Shown here: one piece after another, positions 52,271 through 59,335 of the stretch | Layout: each line of letters begins with the position of its first letter | Position numbering within the stretch: the stretch's first letter is position 1 | Assembly (NCBI GenBank): GCA_036005845.1 | Contig: DASYQD010000104.1 | Span: 12,561 to 76,560, forward strand | Origin: DASYQD01 sp036005845 | GTDB lineage: Bacteria > Acidobacteriota > Thermoanaerobaculia > Multivoradales > JAIOJS01 | DNA: 64,000 nt | Direction: 5' to 3' | The notes under the pieces: model-generated | What the model was told of the DNA's origin: nothing | Databases searched by the model: none | What the model saw: only the letters and a program-made list of their open reading frames with translations | Made by a program: the position numbers and the translations under genes

Positions 52271-53338
52271 TCACCGGCGAAGCGACGCCAGCTCGTGGCT
52301 CACGGCTCGCGCCAGGGCACGCGCGGCGAAGCGCGACGGCCGCCCACCGGCAAAGGCGCCGAGCACGGCCCAGAGCAGGCCGGGACCGACGCGCCGCGCG
52401 TCGGCGAGCAGCCATACCGGCTCCCACTCGACTGGAGCCAGCTTCGCCTTGAACGACTCGAGGCCACGGAAGTTGTAGAAGCGGCGGCCGTGCAGCCGCG
52501 CCCAGCCGACGAGAAGCCGCAGCCATGCCGGCGCGTCGTCCCAGCCGCCGGCGCGATCCGACAGCGGCGCCAAGCCGAGCGTCACGCGCTCGCACTCGGC
52601 GGCGAGCGCATCGAAGGCGGCGCCGACGAGCAGCTCGGCGGTGCCGTTGGGCGCCGCGGCGCCGCGCACGATCTGCTCGACGAGCGCCCAACGGCGCGCC
52701 GGCACCGGGCTGCTGACCAGGAAGCCGACCGGCACGCCGTCGCGCTCGGCGACGAAGACGCGGCGGTCGGCGAGCCGGCCGAGCGTCCACGGCGTGGTGA
52801 GGAAGAGCAGCGGCGGCAGGCCGCGCCGCGCCAGCCACTCCGCCAGCACGCACGCCAGCCGCGGATCACGCGCCGCCGCGGCCGCCGGAAGCTCGCGCAC
52901 GCGCACGCCCTTGTTGCGCGCCCGGGCGAGCTGCGCGCGCAACGAAGCGTGGTGCGCCAGCGTCGCCGGCCAGGCGCGCGGCTCGAAGATCGGTTGCGCC
53001 CCGAGCCGCAGCCGCGCCCAGCCGGCACTTGGCGGATGCAGCTCCTCCAGCCGCTCTTCAGCGGCGAAATACGCGATCCGCCTGCCGCGCACCCGCGCCG
53101 CCGCTTCGAGCTCCCCGACCGCGTCGCGCCAGCGCTCCGGCGGCGCGACGGGCGCGCCGGCTACCATCCACCACCGCCCCTGCTCCACATAACCCGCCAC
53201 CGCATCGCCCGACGCCGAGACCCAATAGTCGAGCCCGGGATTGAGGAGCTGGAAACAGGTGGTGTTCCATCCGTAGGCCAGCACCAGCCGGCAAACCAGC
53301 TCGAGATTAGTCTCGCCCGCCGCGGAACTCCGCAACAC
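52271..53338 (-). CDS. DUF2156 phosphatidylglycerol lysyltransferase-like protein without membrane domain
   Basis: The 355-residue protein, starting with GTG, covers the GNAT-like catalytic region of DUF2156/MprF-type lipid aminoacyltransferases: LVCRLVLAYGWNTTCFQLLNPGLDYW, a central FVAERDGVPVGFLVSSPV and the C-terminal FYNFRGLESFKAKLAPVEWEPVWL. No flippase or membrane helices are present, unlike MprF, so it may be soluble or act with an unlinked partner. It lies between two toxin-antitoxin pairs. The donor (aminoacyl-tRNA) and acceptor are not determinable here. Confidence 0.72.
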   Translation of the reverse strand: MLRSSAAGETNLELVCRLVLAYGWNTTCFQLLNPGLDYWVSASGDAVAGYVEQGRWWMVAGAPVAPPERWRDAVGELEAAARVRGRRIAYFAAEERLEELHPPSAGWARLRLGAQPIFEPRAWPATLAHHASLRAQLARARNKGVRVRELPAAAAARDPRLACVLAEWLARRGLPPLLFLTTPWTLGRLADRRVFVAERDGVPVGFLVSSPVPARRWALVEQIVRGAAAPNGTAELLVGAAFDALAAECERVTLGLAPLSDRAGGWDDAPAWLRLLVGWARLHGRRFYNFRGLESFKAKLAPVEWEPVWLLADARRVGPGLLWAVLGAFAGGRPSRFAARALARAVSHELASLRR

Positions 53339-53389
53339 CCTGTGATCGTAACGACGGCCAGCCGCGATGAAGTCGCCGCGCGCGGCCTC

Positions 53390-53839
53390 TCATTCACCGG
53401 GCAAGCGCAGCTTTCGCCGCCGGCCGGCACCCCAGCGGAAGATCCGGAAGTGGGTGTCGAAGGCCAACGCCGACATCAGTCCCAGGCGCTCGATGAACGC
53501 AAAGCTGGTGGCGTCGACGAAGCTGAACTCCTGGTCCCGCCATTCGCGCGCAATGGCGCGCGCCCGCGACAAGTCGTTCGAGGAGACGCCGGCTACCGTC
53601 GCCAGGCCGCCCGCGAGGTCGTCCCAGAAACGCAGGGCAACCGTGTAGCCGAGCCGCGCGCGAACCAGGAACCAGGTCTCGACCATGACGTGATCGGTCG
53701 TGATCCACTCGCTGCCGCCCTTCCGCGCGAGCGCTGACCGGGCCGCCAGGTGGTGACGGTCCGAGCGGTCCGCCAAGGCGTAGAAGCCGCTGGTGTCAAC
53801 GAACGTCCGTGCCGCGGAAGGCACCGGCGAGGTAGTCAT
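53390..53839 (-). CDS. PIN-domain (VapC-like) toxin
   Basis: The 149-residue protein has the PIN acidic set in TFVDTSGFYALAD (D15), VETWFLV (E52), FSFVDATSFAFIE (D105) and FDTHFRIF (D123). Its start at 53839 lies inside the antitoxin gene, which ends at 53796, a 44-base overlap. The pair therefore reads antitoxin then toxin on the minus strand, as in VapBC operons. Confidence 0.84.
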   Translation of the reverse strand: MTTSPVPSAARTFVDTSGFYALADRSDRHHLAARSALARKGGSEWITTDHVMVETWFLVRARLGYTVALRFWDDLAGGLATVAGVSSNDLSRARAIAREWRDQEFSFVDATSFAFIERLGLMSALAFDTHFRIFRWGAGRRRKLRLPGE

Positions 53840-54053
53840 CGTGCCGCTCCGCCACTTCCGACTCCCCGCTCTCGGCGATGCCGACGAAGGTGAACACCGG
53901 CTCGCGCTCGAGCTCGTCCGCGCCTCCCTTGGCAAGCAGATGGCGGTCGATGAGCCGGCGCAGCTCCTCCGTCATGCTGACTCCCGTCCGCTCGGCGGCG
54001 CGCCGCAGGGCGGCGTGTTGCTCGGCGGTGAGGTAGACCTGCGTACGGACCAC
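53796..54053 (-). CDS. Ribbon-helix-helix antitoxin (CopG/VapB-like)
   Basis: The 85-residue protein starts with GTG. Its N-terminus (VRTQVYLTAEQHAALRRAAERTGVSMTEELRRLIDRHL) is a ribbon-helix-helix DNA-binding domain, and the acidic tail (FVGIAESGESEVAERHDDYLAG) should neutralise the PIN toxin. The promoter at 54060-54088 contains an inverted repeat that the ribbon-helix-helix dimer could bind. The -10 ends 6 bases before the GTG, so the mRNA may be leaderless. Confidence 0.8.
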   Translation of the reverse strand: MVRTQVYLTAEQHAALRRAAERTGVSMTEELRRLIDRHLLAKGGADELEREPVFTFVGIAESGESEVAERHDDYLAGAFRGTDVR

Positions 54054-54059
54054 GAGATG

Positions 54060-54088
54060 ATGTTAGTCTGACATTACAGTGATGTCAA
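54060..54088 (-). promoter_or_regulatory. Sigma70-like promoter with embedded operator for the antitoxin gene
   Basis: On the minus strand TTGACA (54088-54083), 17 bases, TAACAT (54065-54060). The inverted repeat TGACAT/ATGTCA (54087-54082 and 54074-54069, 7-base spacer) overlaps the -35 and the spacer. This is unusually AT-rich against the surroundings and fits autorepression. Confidence 0.6.
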
Positions 54089-54191
54089 AAAGTCGGCGAC
54101 GGCCGCAATCCCAATCACGTGGTGATCGGTTGGTCGGGCATGGCGCGCGATCCGAAGGCGAAGCCGCATTGCGCATCGCACGCCCGCCGCC

Positions 54192-54755
54192 TCACCCCCA
54201 GGGGATCGCCTTCTCGGACCATACGCTTCCAGGGTACTTCTCCTGCAGCTCCGCCGCGAGCGGCGCCAGCACCGTGTGGTCGTGCGTGGCGCTGTACCGC
54301 GCGACGCCGCGCCAGTAGGTCGCTTCGGCGCCGAAGTGCGAGTCGGCGAAGCGGGTCGCGACCTCGTCGTACCAGGGCTCGGCGTCGGTGAACTTCTTCT
54401 TCATGAAGGCGAGCCGGCCCAGGCCGCAGCGCAGCCAAGCGTCGAAGTCGTTCTTCAGCAGGTAGCCCTCGAGCCGCACCCGCTCGCGGCCGTCGCTGTC
54501 CAGGAGCAGGACGGTGGGCGTCCACACCGCGTCGAAGCGCTTGAACCACGCCGGGTGCTCCTTGATGTGCGCCTCGACCGGCACGAAGTGCTGGTGGATG
54601 AACTCCGCTGTCTCCGCATCCGCATAAGACTCGGCTTCCAGCCGAGCGCATCCCCCTCAGGCAGGGGCGGCGCTGAAGTCGAGCAGCAACGGCCGCCCCT
54701 GCTCCTTCGCCTCGCTCAGCGACTGATCGACGTCTCGGCTCCAGCTCACGCCCAT
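54192..54755 (-). CDS. Thioredoxin-like selenoprotein with in-frame UGA (U-G-G-C motif)
   Basis: Read through the TGA at 54659-54657, the frame gives 187 residues starting from the ATG at 54755, which has GGGAGG 5 bases upstream. The sequence around the UGA is LLLDFSAAPA-U33-GG-C36, the place of the CxxC of thioredoxin-fold proteins, and both flanks stay in the same frame and family (EFIHQHFVPVEAHIKEHP; TPTVLLLDSDG). Just 3' of the UGA the minus strand can fold into CTCGGCT-GGA-AGCCGAG (54646-54630). The loop begins 17 bases after the UGA, within the bacterial SECIS range, with G at its start. Without readthrough only a 32-residue stub would be made. The C-terminal half has helical repeats (AEPWYDEVATRFADSHFGAEATYW). 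It is expected to be a thiol/selenol oxidoreductase. Confidence 0.82.
54630..54659 (-). promoter_or_regulatory. Candidate bacterial SECIS element (UGA plus hairpin)
   Basis: The UGA is at 54659-54657. A perfect 7-bp stem, CTCGGCT (54646-54640) with AGCCGAG (54636-54630), closes a 3-base loop GGA. SelB recognises such small apical loops with a G at the first or second position at a defined distance; this candidate meets both. Confidence 0.7.
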
Positions 54756-54871
54756 GGTGGCCTCCCGTTCAGGTTTACGCTCGCGAGGACGTGCCGCACG
54801 ATGCGTGCCTGCCACGAGCGCTGGACAATGCGATGCCGTTGGACGAAGGTTGACAGGGAGGAACGAACCGC

Positions 54872-55861
54872 GTGAAGACGAGACAACTGGGAAGCAGTGG
54901 GCTCGAGGTATCGGCGATCGGCCTCGGCTGCATGGGGATGAGCTTCGGGCTCGGCCCCGCGGCCGACCGGCAGGAGATGATCGGCCTGATTCGCGCCGCC
55001 GTCGATCGCGGCGTGACTTTCTTCGACACGGCGCAGATCTACGGCCCGTTCACCAACGAGGACCTGGTCGGCGAGGCGCTCGAGCCGGTGCGCGACGGCG
55101 TCGTCATCGCCACCAAGTTCGGCTGGAGCTTCGACGAGAGCGGCAAGCCCGACGGCGGCCTCGACAGCCGCCCCGAGCAGATTCGCGCCATGACCGAAGG
55201 CTCGCTGCGCCGGCTGCGTACCGACCACATCGACCTCTACTACCAACACCGTGTCGATCCCGCGGTGCCGATCGAGGACGTCGCCGGCACCGTGCGCGAC
55301 CTCATCCGCGAGGGCAAGGCGCGCTACTTCGGCCTCTCGGAAGCGGGCGCGCGCACCATCCGCCGCGCGCACGCCGTGCAGCCGGTGACCGCGCTGCAGA
55401 GCGAGTACTCGCTCTGGTGGCGCGAGCCCGAGGAGAAAGTGCTGCCCACGCTCGAAGAGCTCGGCATCGGCTTCGTGCCGTTCAGCCCGCTGGGCCGCGG
55501 CTTCCTCACCGGCAAGATCGACGAGAACACGACCTTCGACCCGAGCGACTTCCGCAACAACGTGCCGCGGCTGTCGCCCGAGAACCGGCAGGCGAACCTC
55601 GCCGTCGTCGAGGCGGTGAAGCGGATCGCGGAGCGCAAAGGTGCGACGCCGGCGCAGATCGCCCTGGCCTGGATCCTGGCGCGCAAGCCATGGATGGTGC
55701 CGATCCCGGGCACCACCAAGCTGCACCGCCTCGACGAGAACCTCGGCGCCGCGTCCGTGAGCCTCACCGCCGACGACCTGCGCGAGGTCGAGGCGCTCGC
55801 CGACATCCCGGTGCAGGGAGCGCGCTACTCCGAAGGCGCGCAGCGGCTGATCGACCGCTGA
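54872..55861 (+). CDS. Aldo/keto reductase
   Basis: The 329-residue protein starts with GTG; GGGAGG is 10-11 bases upstream. Catalytic tetrad: Asp (FFDTAQIYG, D50), Tyr (Y55), Lys (VIATKFG, K82) and His (DLYYQHRVDP, H122). The NADPH-binding C-terminal loop PIPGTTKLHRLDENLGA is present. It resembles the YajO/IolS-type AKR family with the MGMS(F/A) opening. Substrate unknown. It is divergent from the selenoprotein gene (116-base intergenic region). Confidence 0.9.
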   Translation: MKTRQLGSSGLEVSAIGLGCMGMSFGLGPAADRQEMIGLIRAAVDRGVTFFDTAQIYGPFTNEDLVGEALEPVRDGVVIATKFGWSFDESGKPDGGLDSRPEQIRAMTEGSLRRLRTDHIDLYYQHRVDPAVPIEDVAGTVRDLIREGKARYFGLSEAGARTIRRAHAVQPVTALQSEYSLWWREPEEKVLPTLEELGIGFVPFSPLGRGFLTGKIDENTTFDPSDFRNNVPRLSPENRQANLAVVEAVKRIAERKGATPAQIALAWILARKPWMVPIPGTTKLHRLDENLGAASVSLTADDLREVEALADIPVQGARYSEGAQRLIDR

Positions 55862-55886
55862 GGGTGGCGACTGCGGGCGCGGCGCT

Positions 55887-57389
55887 TCAGCCAACCGGGA
55901 AGCCGAAGATCGATCCTTCCACGGTGGTGGCGACGATGGTGTCGCCCGAGAGGGCGAGCGAGCTGGCGATGCCCCATTGGTGGCCGCCGGCGTCGGCAAG
56001 CGGCCAGCGGGCGAGCAGCTTGCCGGTCTTGCGGTCGAGTCGCAGCAGGCCGGCGACGTGGCGCATGAAGTACGGCGTGCCGCCGGCGGCGCCGGCGTAG
56101 ATGAAGCGGTCGGTGACCAGCGGCGTGCCGAAGGTCCAGCCATAGACGTCGGTGCGCCAGAGGACGCGGCCGTCGCGCGGATCGAGCGCGCTGACCCGTT
56201 CGAGGTCGGAGGAGCCGACGTAGAGCACGCCGTCGACGAGGGCCGGCGTCGACTCCAGCCACGAGCCCCAGAAGGTGGTGTGCCACAGCTCTTCGCCGCT
56301 CGCCACGGCGAGCGCGATGAGCCCGGTGCCGCGGTTGCCGGCGATCACCTCGTCGCCGACGACGAGCAGCTCGTTCTCGACGTCCGCCCCGGTGTCGTGC
56401 CGCCAGAGCTGGCGGCCGCTCGCGCGATCGAAGGCGTAGATGAAGTGATCGCTGCCGCCGACGAGCACGCGGTCGCCGGCGGGCGCGGCGCCGCCGCGGA
56501 TCTTGCCGCCGGCCTCGACTCGCCAGCGGCGCGCGCCGCTGGCCGCGTCAACGGCGTGGAAGCTACCGTCTCCGGAGCCGACGTAGACCGTGCCGCGGTC
56601 GACCAGCGGCCGCGTGCCCTGCCAGTCCCACTCGAAGACGGCCGGGTGGCCGAGGACGCGAGGCACCCGCGCGTCGCCGAGGTCGTACCGCCACAGCTGC
56701 TTGCCGTCGCTGCGCTGAAGCTTGTACAGGTAGCCGTCGTCGCAGGTGAAGTAGACGGCATCGCCGTCGAGCCGCGCCGTCCCCAGGATCGGCTTGCCGG
56801 GCGCGAAGGTCCAGGCAAAGGAGCCGTCGGCGACGCGGATGGCCTGGAAGACGCCGCCGGTGGTGCCGACGAAAGCGATGCCCTCGGCGACCACCGGCGA
56901 AGAGAACACCTGGCCGTTCAGCCGCGTCTGCCAGCGCGGCGGCGGGCCTGTGGGCAGGTCGGGGACCGGCGGCAGCGTCGGCAGCGCTTCGACGCGCCTG
57001 AGCTCGATCGGCACCTTGGAGGCGAACGTTCCCACCAGGCGATCGCCGTCGAGCGTCGCTTCGAGAAGCCCCGCGAGGACGACATGGTTTCCATCGATCT
57101 CGACCTTTCCCGGCAGCGCCATCCCGAAGTAGCTGGCGCCCGGCTGGGTGAGCGTCGCTTCGACGGCGCCCTCGGCGTTGGTGCGCAGCTCGAACCCGAG
57201 ATCGACGGTCTCGTGCGGTGCCTCGACGCGACCCCACCAGTTGCCGATGAAGGCGGCGGTGCCCGACGGCGCCGCGGCGAGAAGCCGGCCGGCGCAGGCC
57301 AGGCCGATCAGGGCAAGAGTCGTGACGGTGGAGGGCAGCCGGCGCCGTGCTGGTGGAGGCGAACGACGTTGGGGCGACTGGCTGGACAT
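55887..57389 (-). CDS. Exported PQQ-type beta-propeller protein
   Basis: The 500-residue protein has a Sec-type export segment (LPSTVTTLALIGLACAGRLLAAAPSG, about 19-44), an N-terminal beta-rich domain (about 45-145, ETVDLGFELRTNAEGAVEAT), then seven or so PQQ-like propeller blades with the repeated pattern VDGVLYVGSSD...VSALDPRDGRVLWR (about 155-495). No catalytic quinoprotein triad or disulfide of PQQ dehydrogenases was recognised, so it may be a BamB-like scaffold or a non-enzymatic propeller. AAGGAG lies 6 bases before the ATG at 57389. It is divergent from the AraC gene, with direct repeats between. Confidence 0.8.
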   Translation of the reverse strand: MSSQSPQRRSPPPARRRLPSTVTTLALIGLACAGRLLAAAPSGTAAFIGNWWGRVEAPHETVDLGFELRTNAEGAVEATLTQPGASYFGMALPGKVEIDGNHVVLAGLLEATLDGDRLVGTFASKVPIELRRVEALPTLPPVPDLPTGPPPRWQTRLNGQVFSSPVVAEGIAFVGTTGGVFQAIRVADGSFAWTFAPGKPILGTARLDGDAVYFTCDDGYLYKLQRSDGKQLWRYDLGDARVPRVLGHPAVFEWDWQGTRPLVDRGTVYVGSGDGSFHAVDAASGARRWRVEAGGKIRGGAAPAGDRVLVGGSDHFIYAFDRASGRQLWRHDTGADVENELLVVGDEVIAGNRGTGLIALAVASGEELWHTTFWGSWLESTPALVDGVLYVGSSDLERVSALDPRDGRVLWRTDVYGWTFGTPLVTDRFIYAGAAGGTPYFMRHVAGLLRLDRKTGKLLARWPLADAGGHQWGIASSLALSGDTIVATTVEGSIFGFPVG

Positions 57390-57442
57390 GCTTCTGCTCC
57401 TTGAAACCTCAGGTCGAGCATGGCTGTCCTCCGCCTCGCCGT

Positions 57443-57478
57443 CTTGAACGCTGCGCGTCTTCTTGAACGCAGCGCGAC
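57443..57478. promoter_or_regulatory. Two 17-bp direct repeats, AraC-type operator candidate
   Basis: CTTGAACGCTGCGCGTC (57443-57459) and CTTGAACGCAGCGCGAC (57462-57478) match at 15 of 17 positions and are 19 bases apart start to start. Tandem 17-bp direct repeats near two helical turns are typical of AraC-family binding. They lie between the propeller gene (start 57389) and the AraC gene (start 57532). Confidence 0.6.
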
Positions 57479-57531
57479 GTCCAGCGGCGATGCGGGGCCG
57501 AACTTCTCGACACCTGCGCCGTATCTCGCGC

Positions 57532-58443
57532 ATGCACCCGTCGGTCGGAGCGCCGCCGGCCAGCGCGCTGTCGCCGTCGAGAACGGCGGCACCCGTGCCG
57601 CGCGTCGACGCCCGGCTGCTGGAGAGCTGGAACGCCCGCGTTCTGCACCGCCGTGAGGACGCGGGGCTGCTCCTCTGGGAGATCGCGCTGCCGCCAGGCT
57701 TCCGCTGTCCGCCGCACGAGCACGAGCTGCCGTTCTTCTGCGTGCTGCTCGAAGGTTCGCTGGAGAACACCTACCGCCGCGGCCCCATCGCCTACCGCCG
57801 CTTCCTCAACGTCTTCCACCCCGCCGGTACGGTGCACTCGAGCCTCGCCGGGCCGGAAGGCGCCCGCATTCTCACCCTCGAGGCACGCCAGGCGTGGCTG
57901 GAGCGCCTCGAAGGCCGCGCCCGCATGCCGGCGGTGCCGTCGCTCGTCACCGCGGCCGACGCCGTCGCGGCATCACGGCGCCTGCTCGCCGAGCTGCGCG
58001 AGCCGCTGCCCTGCTCGGAGCTGGTGGTGGAAGGCATCGCCCTCGAGCTGCTCGCCGCGGCGGCGCGCTCGCGCGACGAGCAAGATGCCGGCGGGCTGGC
58101 GCCGCGCTGGCTCGTGCAACTCCTCGAGCAACTGCACGAGGAGCTCGAGCGCCCGCCGAGCTTGCGCGACCTGGCCCACGAGCTGGGCCTGCCCGCGGCG
58201 CGGCTCTCGGCGATCTTCCGCCGCCACACCGGTCGCACGCTCGGCGCCTACCGCCGCGAGCTGCAGGTCGAGTGGGTGCGCCGCCGCCTCGCAGACCGGC
58301 GTCATGCCGACGAGCCGCTCGCCTCGGTGGCGCTCGCCGCCGGCTTCTGCGACCAGGCGCACTGCACGAGAATCTTCAAGGCGGCCACCGGCTGGACGCC
58401 GGCCCGCTTCCGCGCTCGAGCTCTCGGCTACCCTGCCAGTTGA
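57532..58443 (+). CDS. AraC-family transcriptional regulator with cupin-like sensor domain
   Basis: The 303-residue protein has an N-terminal cupin-like domain (about residues 30-110, IALPPGFRCPPHEHELPFFCVLLEGSLEN: the HEHE pattern could bind metal or a ligand) and a C-terminal AraC HTH domain (about 195-300, PPSLRDLAHELGLPAARLSAIFRRHTGRTLGAYRREL; VALAAGFCDQAHCTRIFKAATGWTPARFR). The start at 57532 is an assumption; the open frame begins at 57463 and the two upstream repeats would then be partly coding. It probably regulates the divergent propeller gene and itself. Confidence 0.82.
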   Translation: MHPSVGAPPASALSPSRTAAPVPRVDARLLESWNARVLHRREDAGLLLWEIALPPGFRCPPHEHELPFFCVLLEGSLENTYRRGPIAYRRFLNVFHPAGTVHSSLAGPEGARILTLEARQAWLERLEGRARMPAVPSLVTAADAVAASRRLLAELREPLPCSELVVEGIALELLAAAARSRDEQDAGGLAPRWLVQLLEQLHEELERPPSLRDLAHELGLPAARLSAIFRRHTGRTLGAYRRELQVEWVRRRLADRRHADEPLASVALAAGFCDQAHCTRIFKAATGWTPARFRARALGYPAS

Positions 58444-58465
58444 AGAACAGCGGGTTGTCCGCCGG

Positions 58466-59203
58466 CTACCGCGGTGCGGCGGCGGACGCCGTCGAGCTCG
58501 CGGTCTCGCCACCGGCGACGACCGCCGCGCCATCCTCGCTGCAACCGAAGATGACGACGCGCGTTCCCGTCGGCACCATCCTCGTCAGCCGCTCCGACGC
58601 GAACATCGGGATGCGGATGCAGCCGTGGCTGGCGGGATAGGTGCGCATGTCGTTGCTGCCGTGGATGGCGATGCCGCCGACGATGTACATCGGGTTATGC
58701 ATCTGCCCCAGCGGGCTCGTCTTCCAGCCCTGCGCCTTGGCATAGACCTGGAGATGGCCGCAAGGCGTGACGGCGCGCGTCTCGGGGTAGCCGTTCTCGC
58801 GGAACGTCCTGCCGCTGCCCGAAGAGATCGGCACGATGTTCCCCACCTCGCCCTCGGCGCCGACGACGTAGAGCACCTGCCGGGCGATGTCGACCTCGAT
58901 GCGAGGACCCATCTCGGCCTCGTGTCGCTCCAGCGGCGTCGCCATCGACAGCGCGTTGAGCTCCGCCCGCGTCAGCACGCCGGTCGGGCGGGCGCCCTGC
59001 ACCTTCTGAAACGCGATCAGCGCCTGCCGCGAAGCGCCGTCCCACACGCCGTCGACCGGGCCGGTCCAGAAGCCGAGCTCGGCGAGGTGCTGCTCCCCGT
59101 TGCGGAGATCGGTGCTGGTGAGCTTCGACGCCGCATTCGCGCTCGCTGCAGCCCCGATCAGGAACAGGCTCAGTAGGACCGGGATTCGAGAGCGCGGCGA
59201 CAT
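58466..59203 (-). CDS. L,D-transpeptidase (YkuD) with N-terminal peptidoglycan-binding domain
   Basis: The 245-residue protein has a signal peptide (IPVLLSLFLIGAAASANAAS), a peptidoglycan-binding-1 domain (about 38-88, HLAELGFWTGPVDGVWDGASRQALIAFQ) and a YkuD domain with HGSNDMRTYPASHGCIRIP near residues 176-194 holding the catalytic Cys. GGAGG lies 12 bases and GAGGAG 8-9 bases before the ATG. Together with the YcbB-like protein at 36823 it is the second L,D-transpeptidase in this window. It is convergent with the AraC gene. Confidence 0.88.
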   Translation of the reverse strand: MSPRSRIPVLLSLFLIGAAASANAASKLTSTDLRNGEQHLAELGFWTGPVDGVWDGASRQALIAFQKVQGARPTGVLTRAELNALSMATPLERHEAEMGPRIEVDIARQVLYVVGAEGEVGNIVPISSGSGRTFRENGYPETRAVTPCGHLQVYAKAQGWKTSPLGQMHNPMYIVGGIAIHGSNDMRTYPASHGCIRIPMFASERLTRMVPTGTRVVIFGCSEDGAAVVAGGETASSTASAAAPR

Positions 59204-59335
59204 ACAAACTCCTCCTTCTCGCGCCCTGCAGTCCGCGTGCCCACGGGCCGGCCAATCCAATGCAAAACCCTGGTGAGACGTTTTCGTAGTTATGAGCGCA
59301 CGCGCGTGTTACCGCAGGACGAACGGAGCGAGACG

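Noticed and set aside
54192..54584. A 130-residue gene starting at an internal GTG (54584) as the whole thioredoxin-like protein
   Set aside because: The strong ribosome binding site and the N-terminal fold lie upstream at 54755, and the in-frame UGA sits at the redox position; the short version would lack the active site.
55908..55925. GATCCTTCC near 55912 as a further ECF promoter copy
   Set aside because: It lies inside the propeller coding region, lacks the CTCTAS block at the 23-base offset and has mismatches in the first block.
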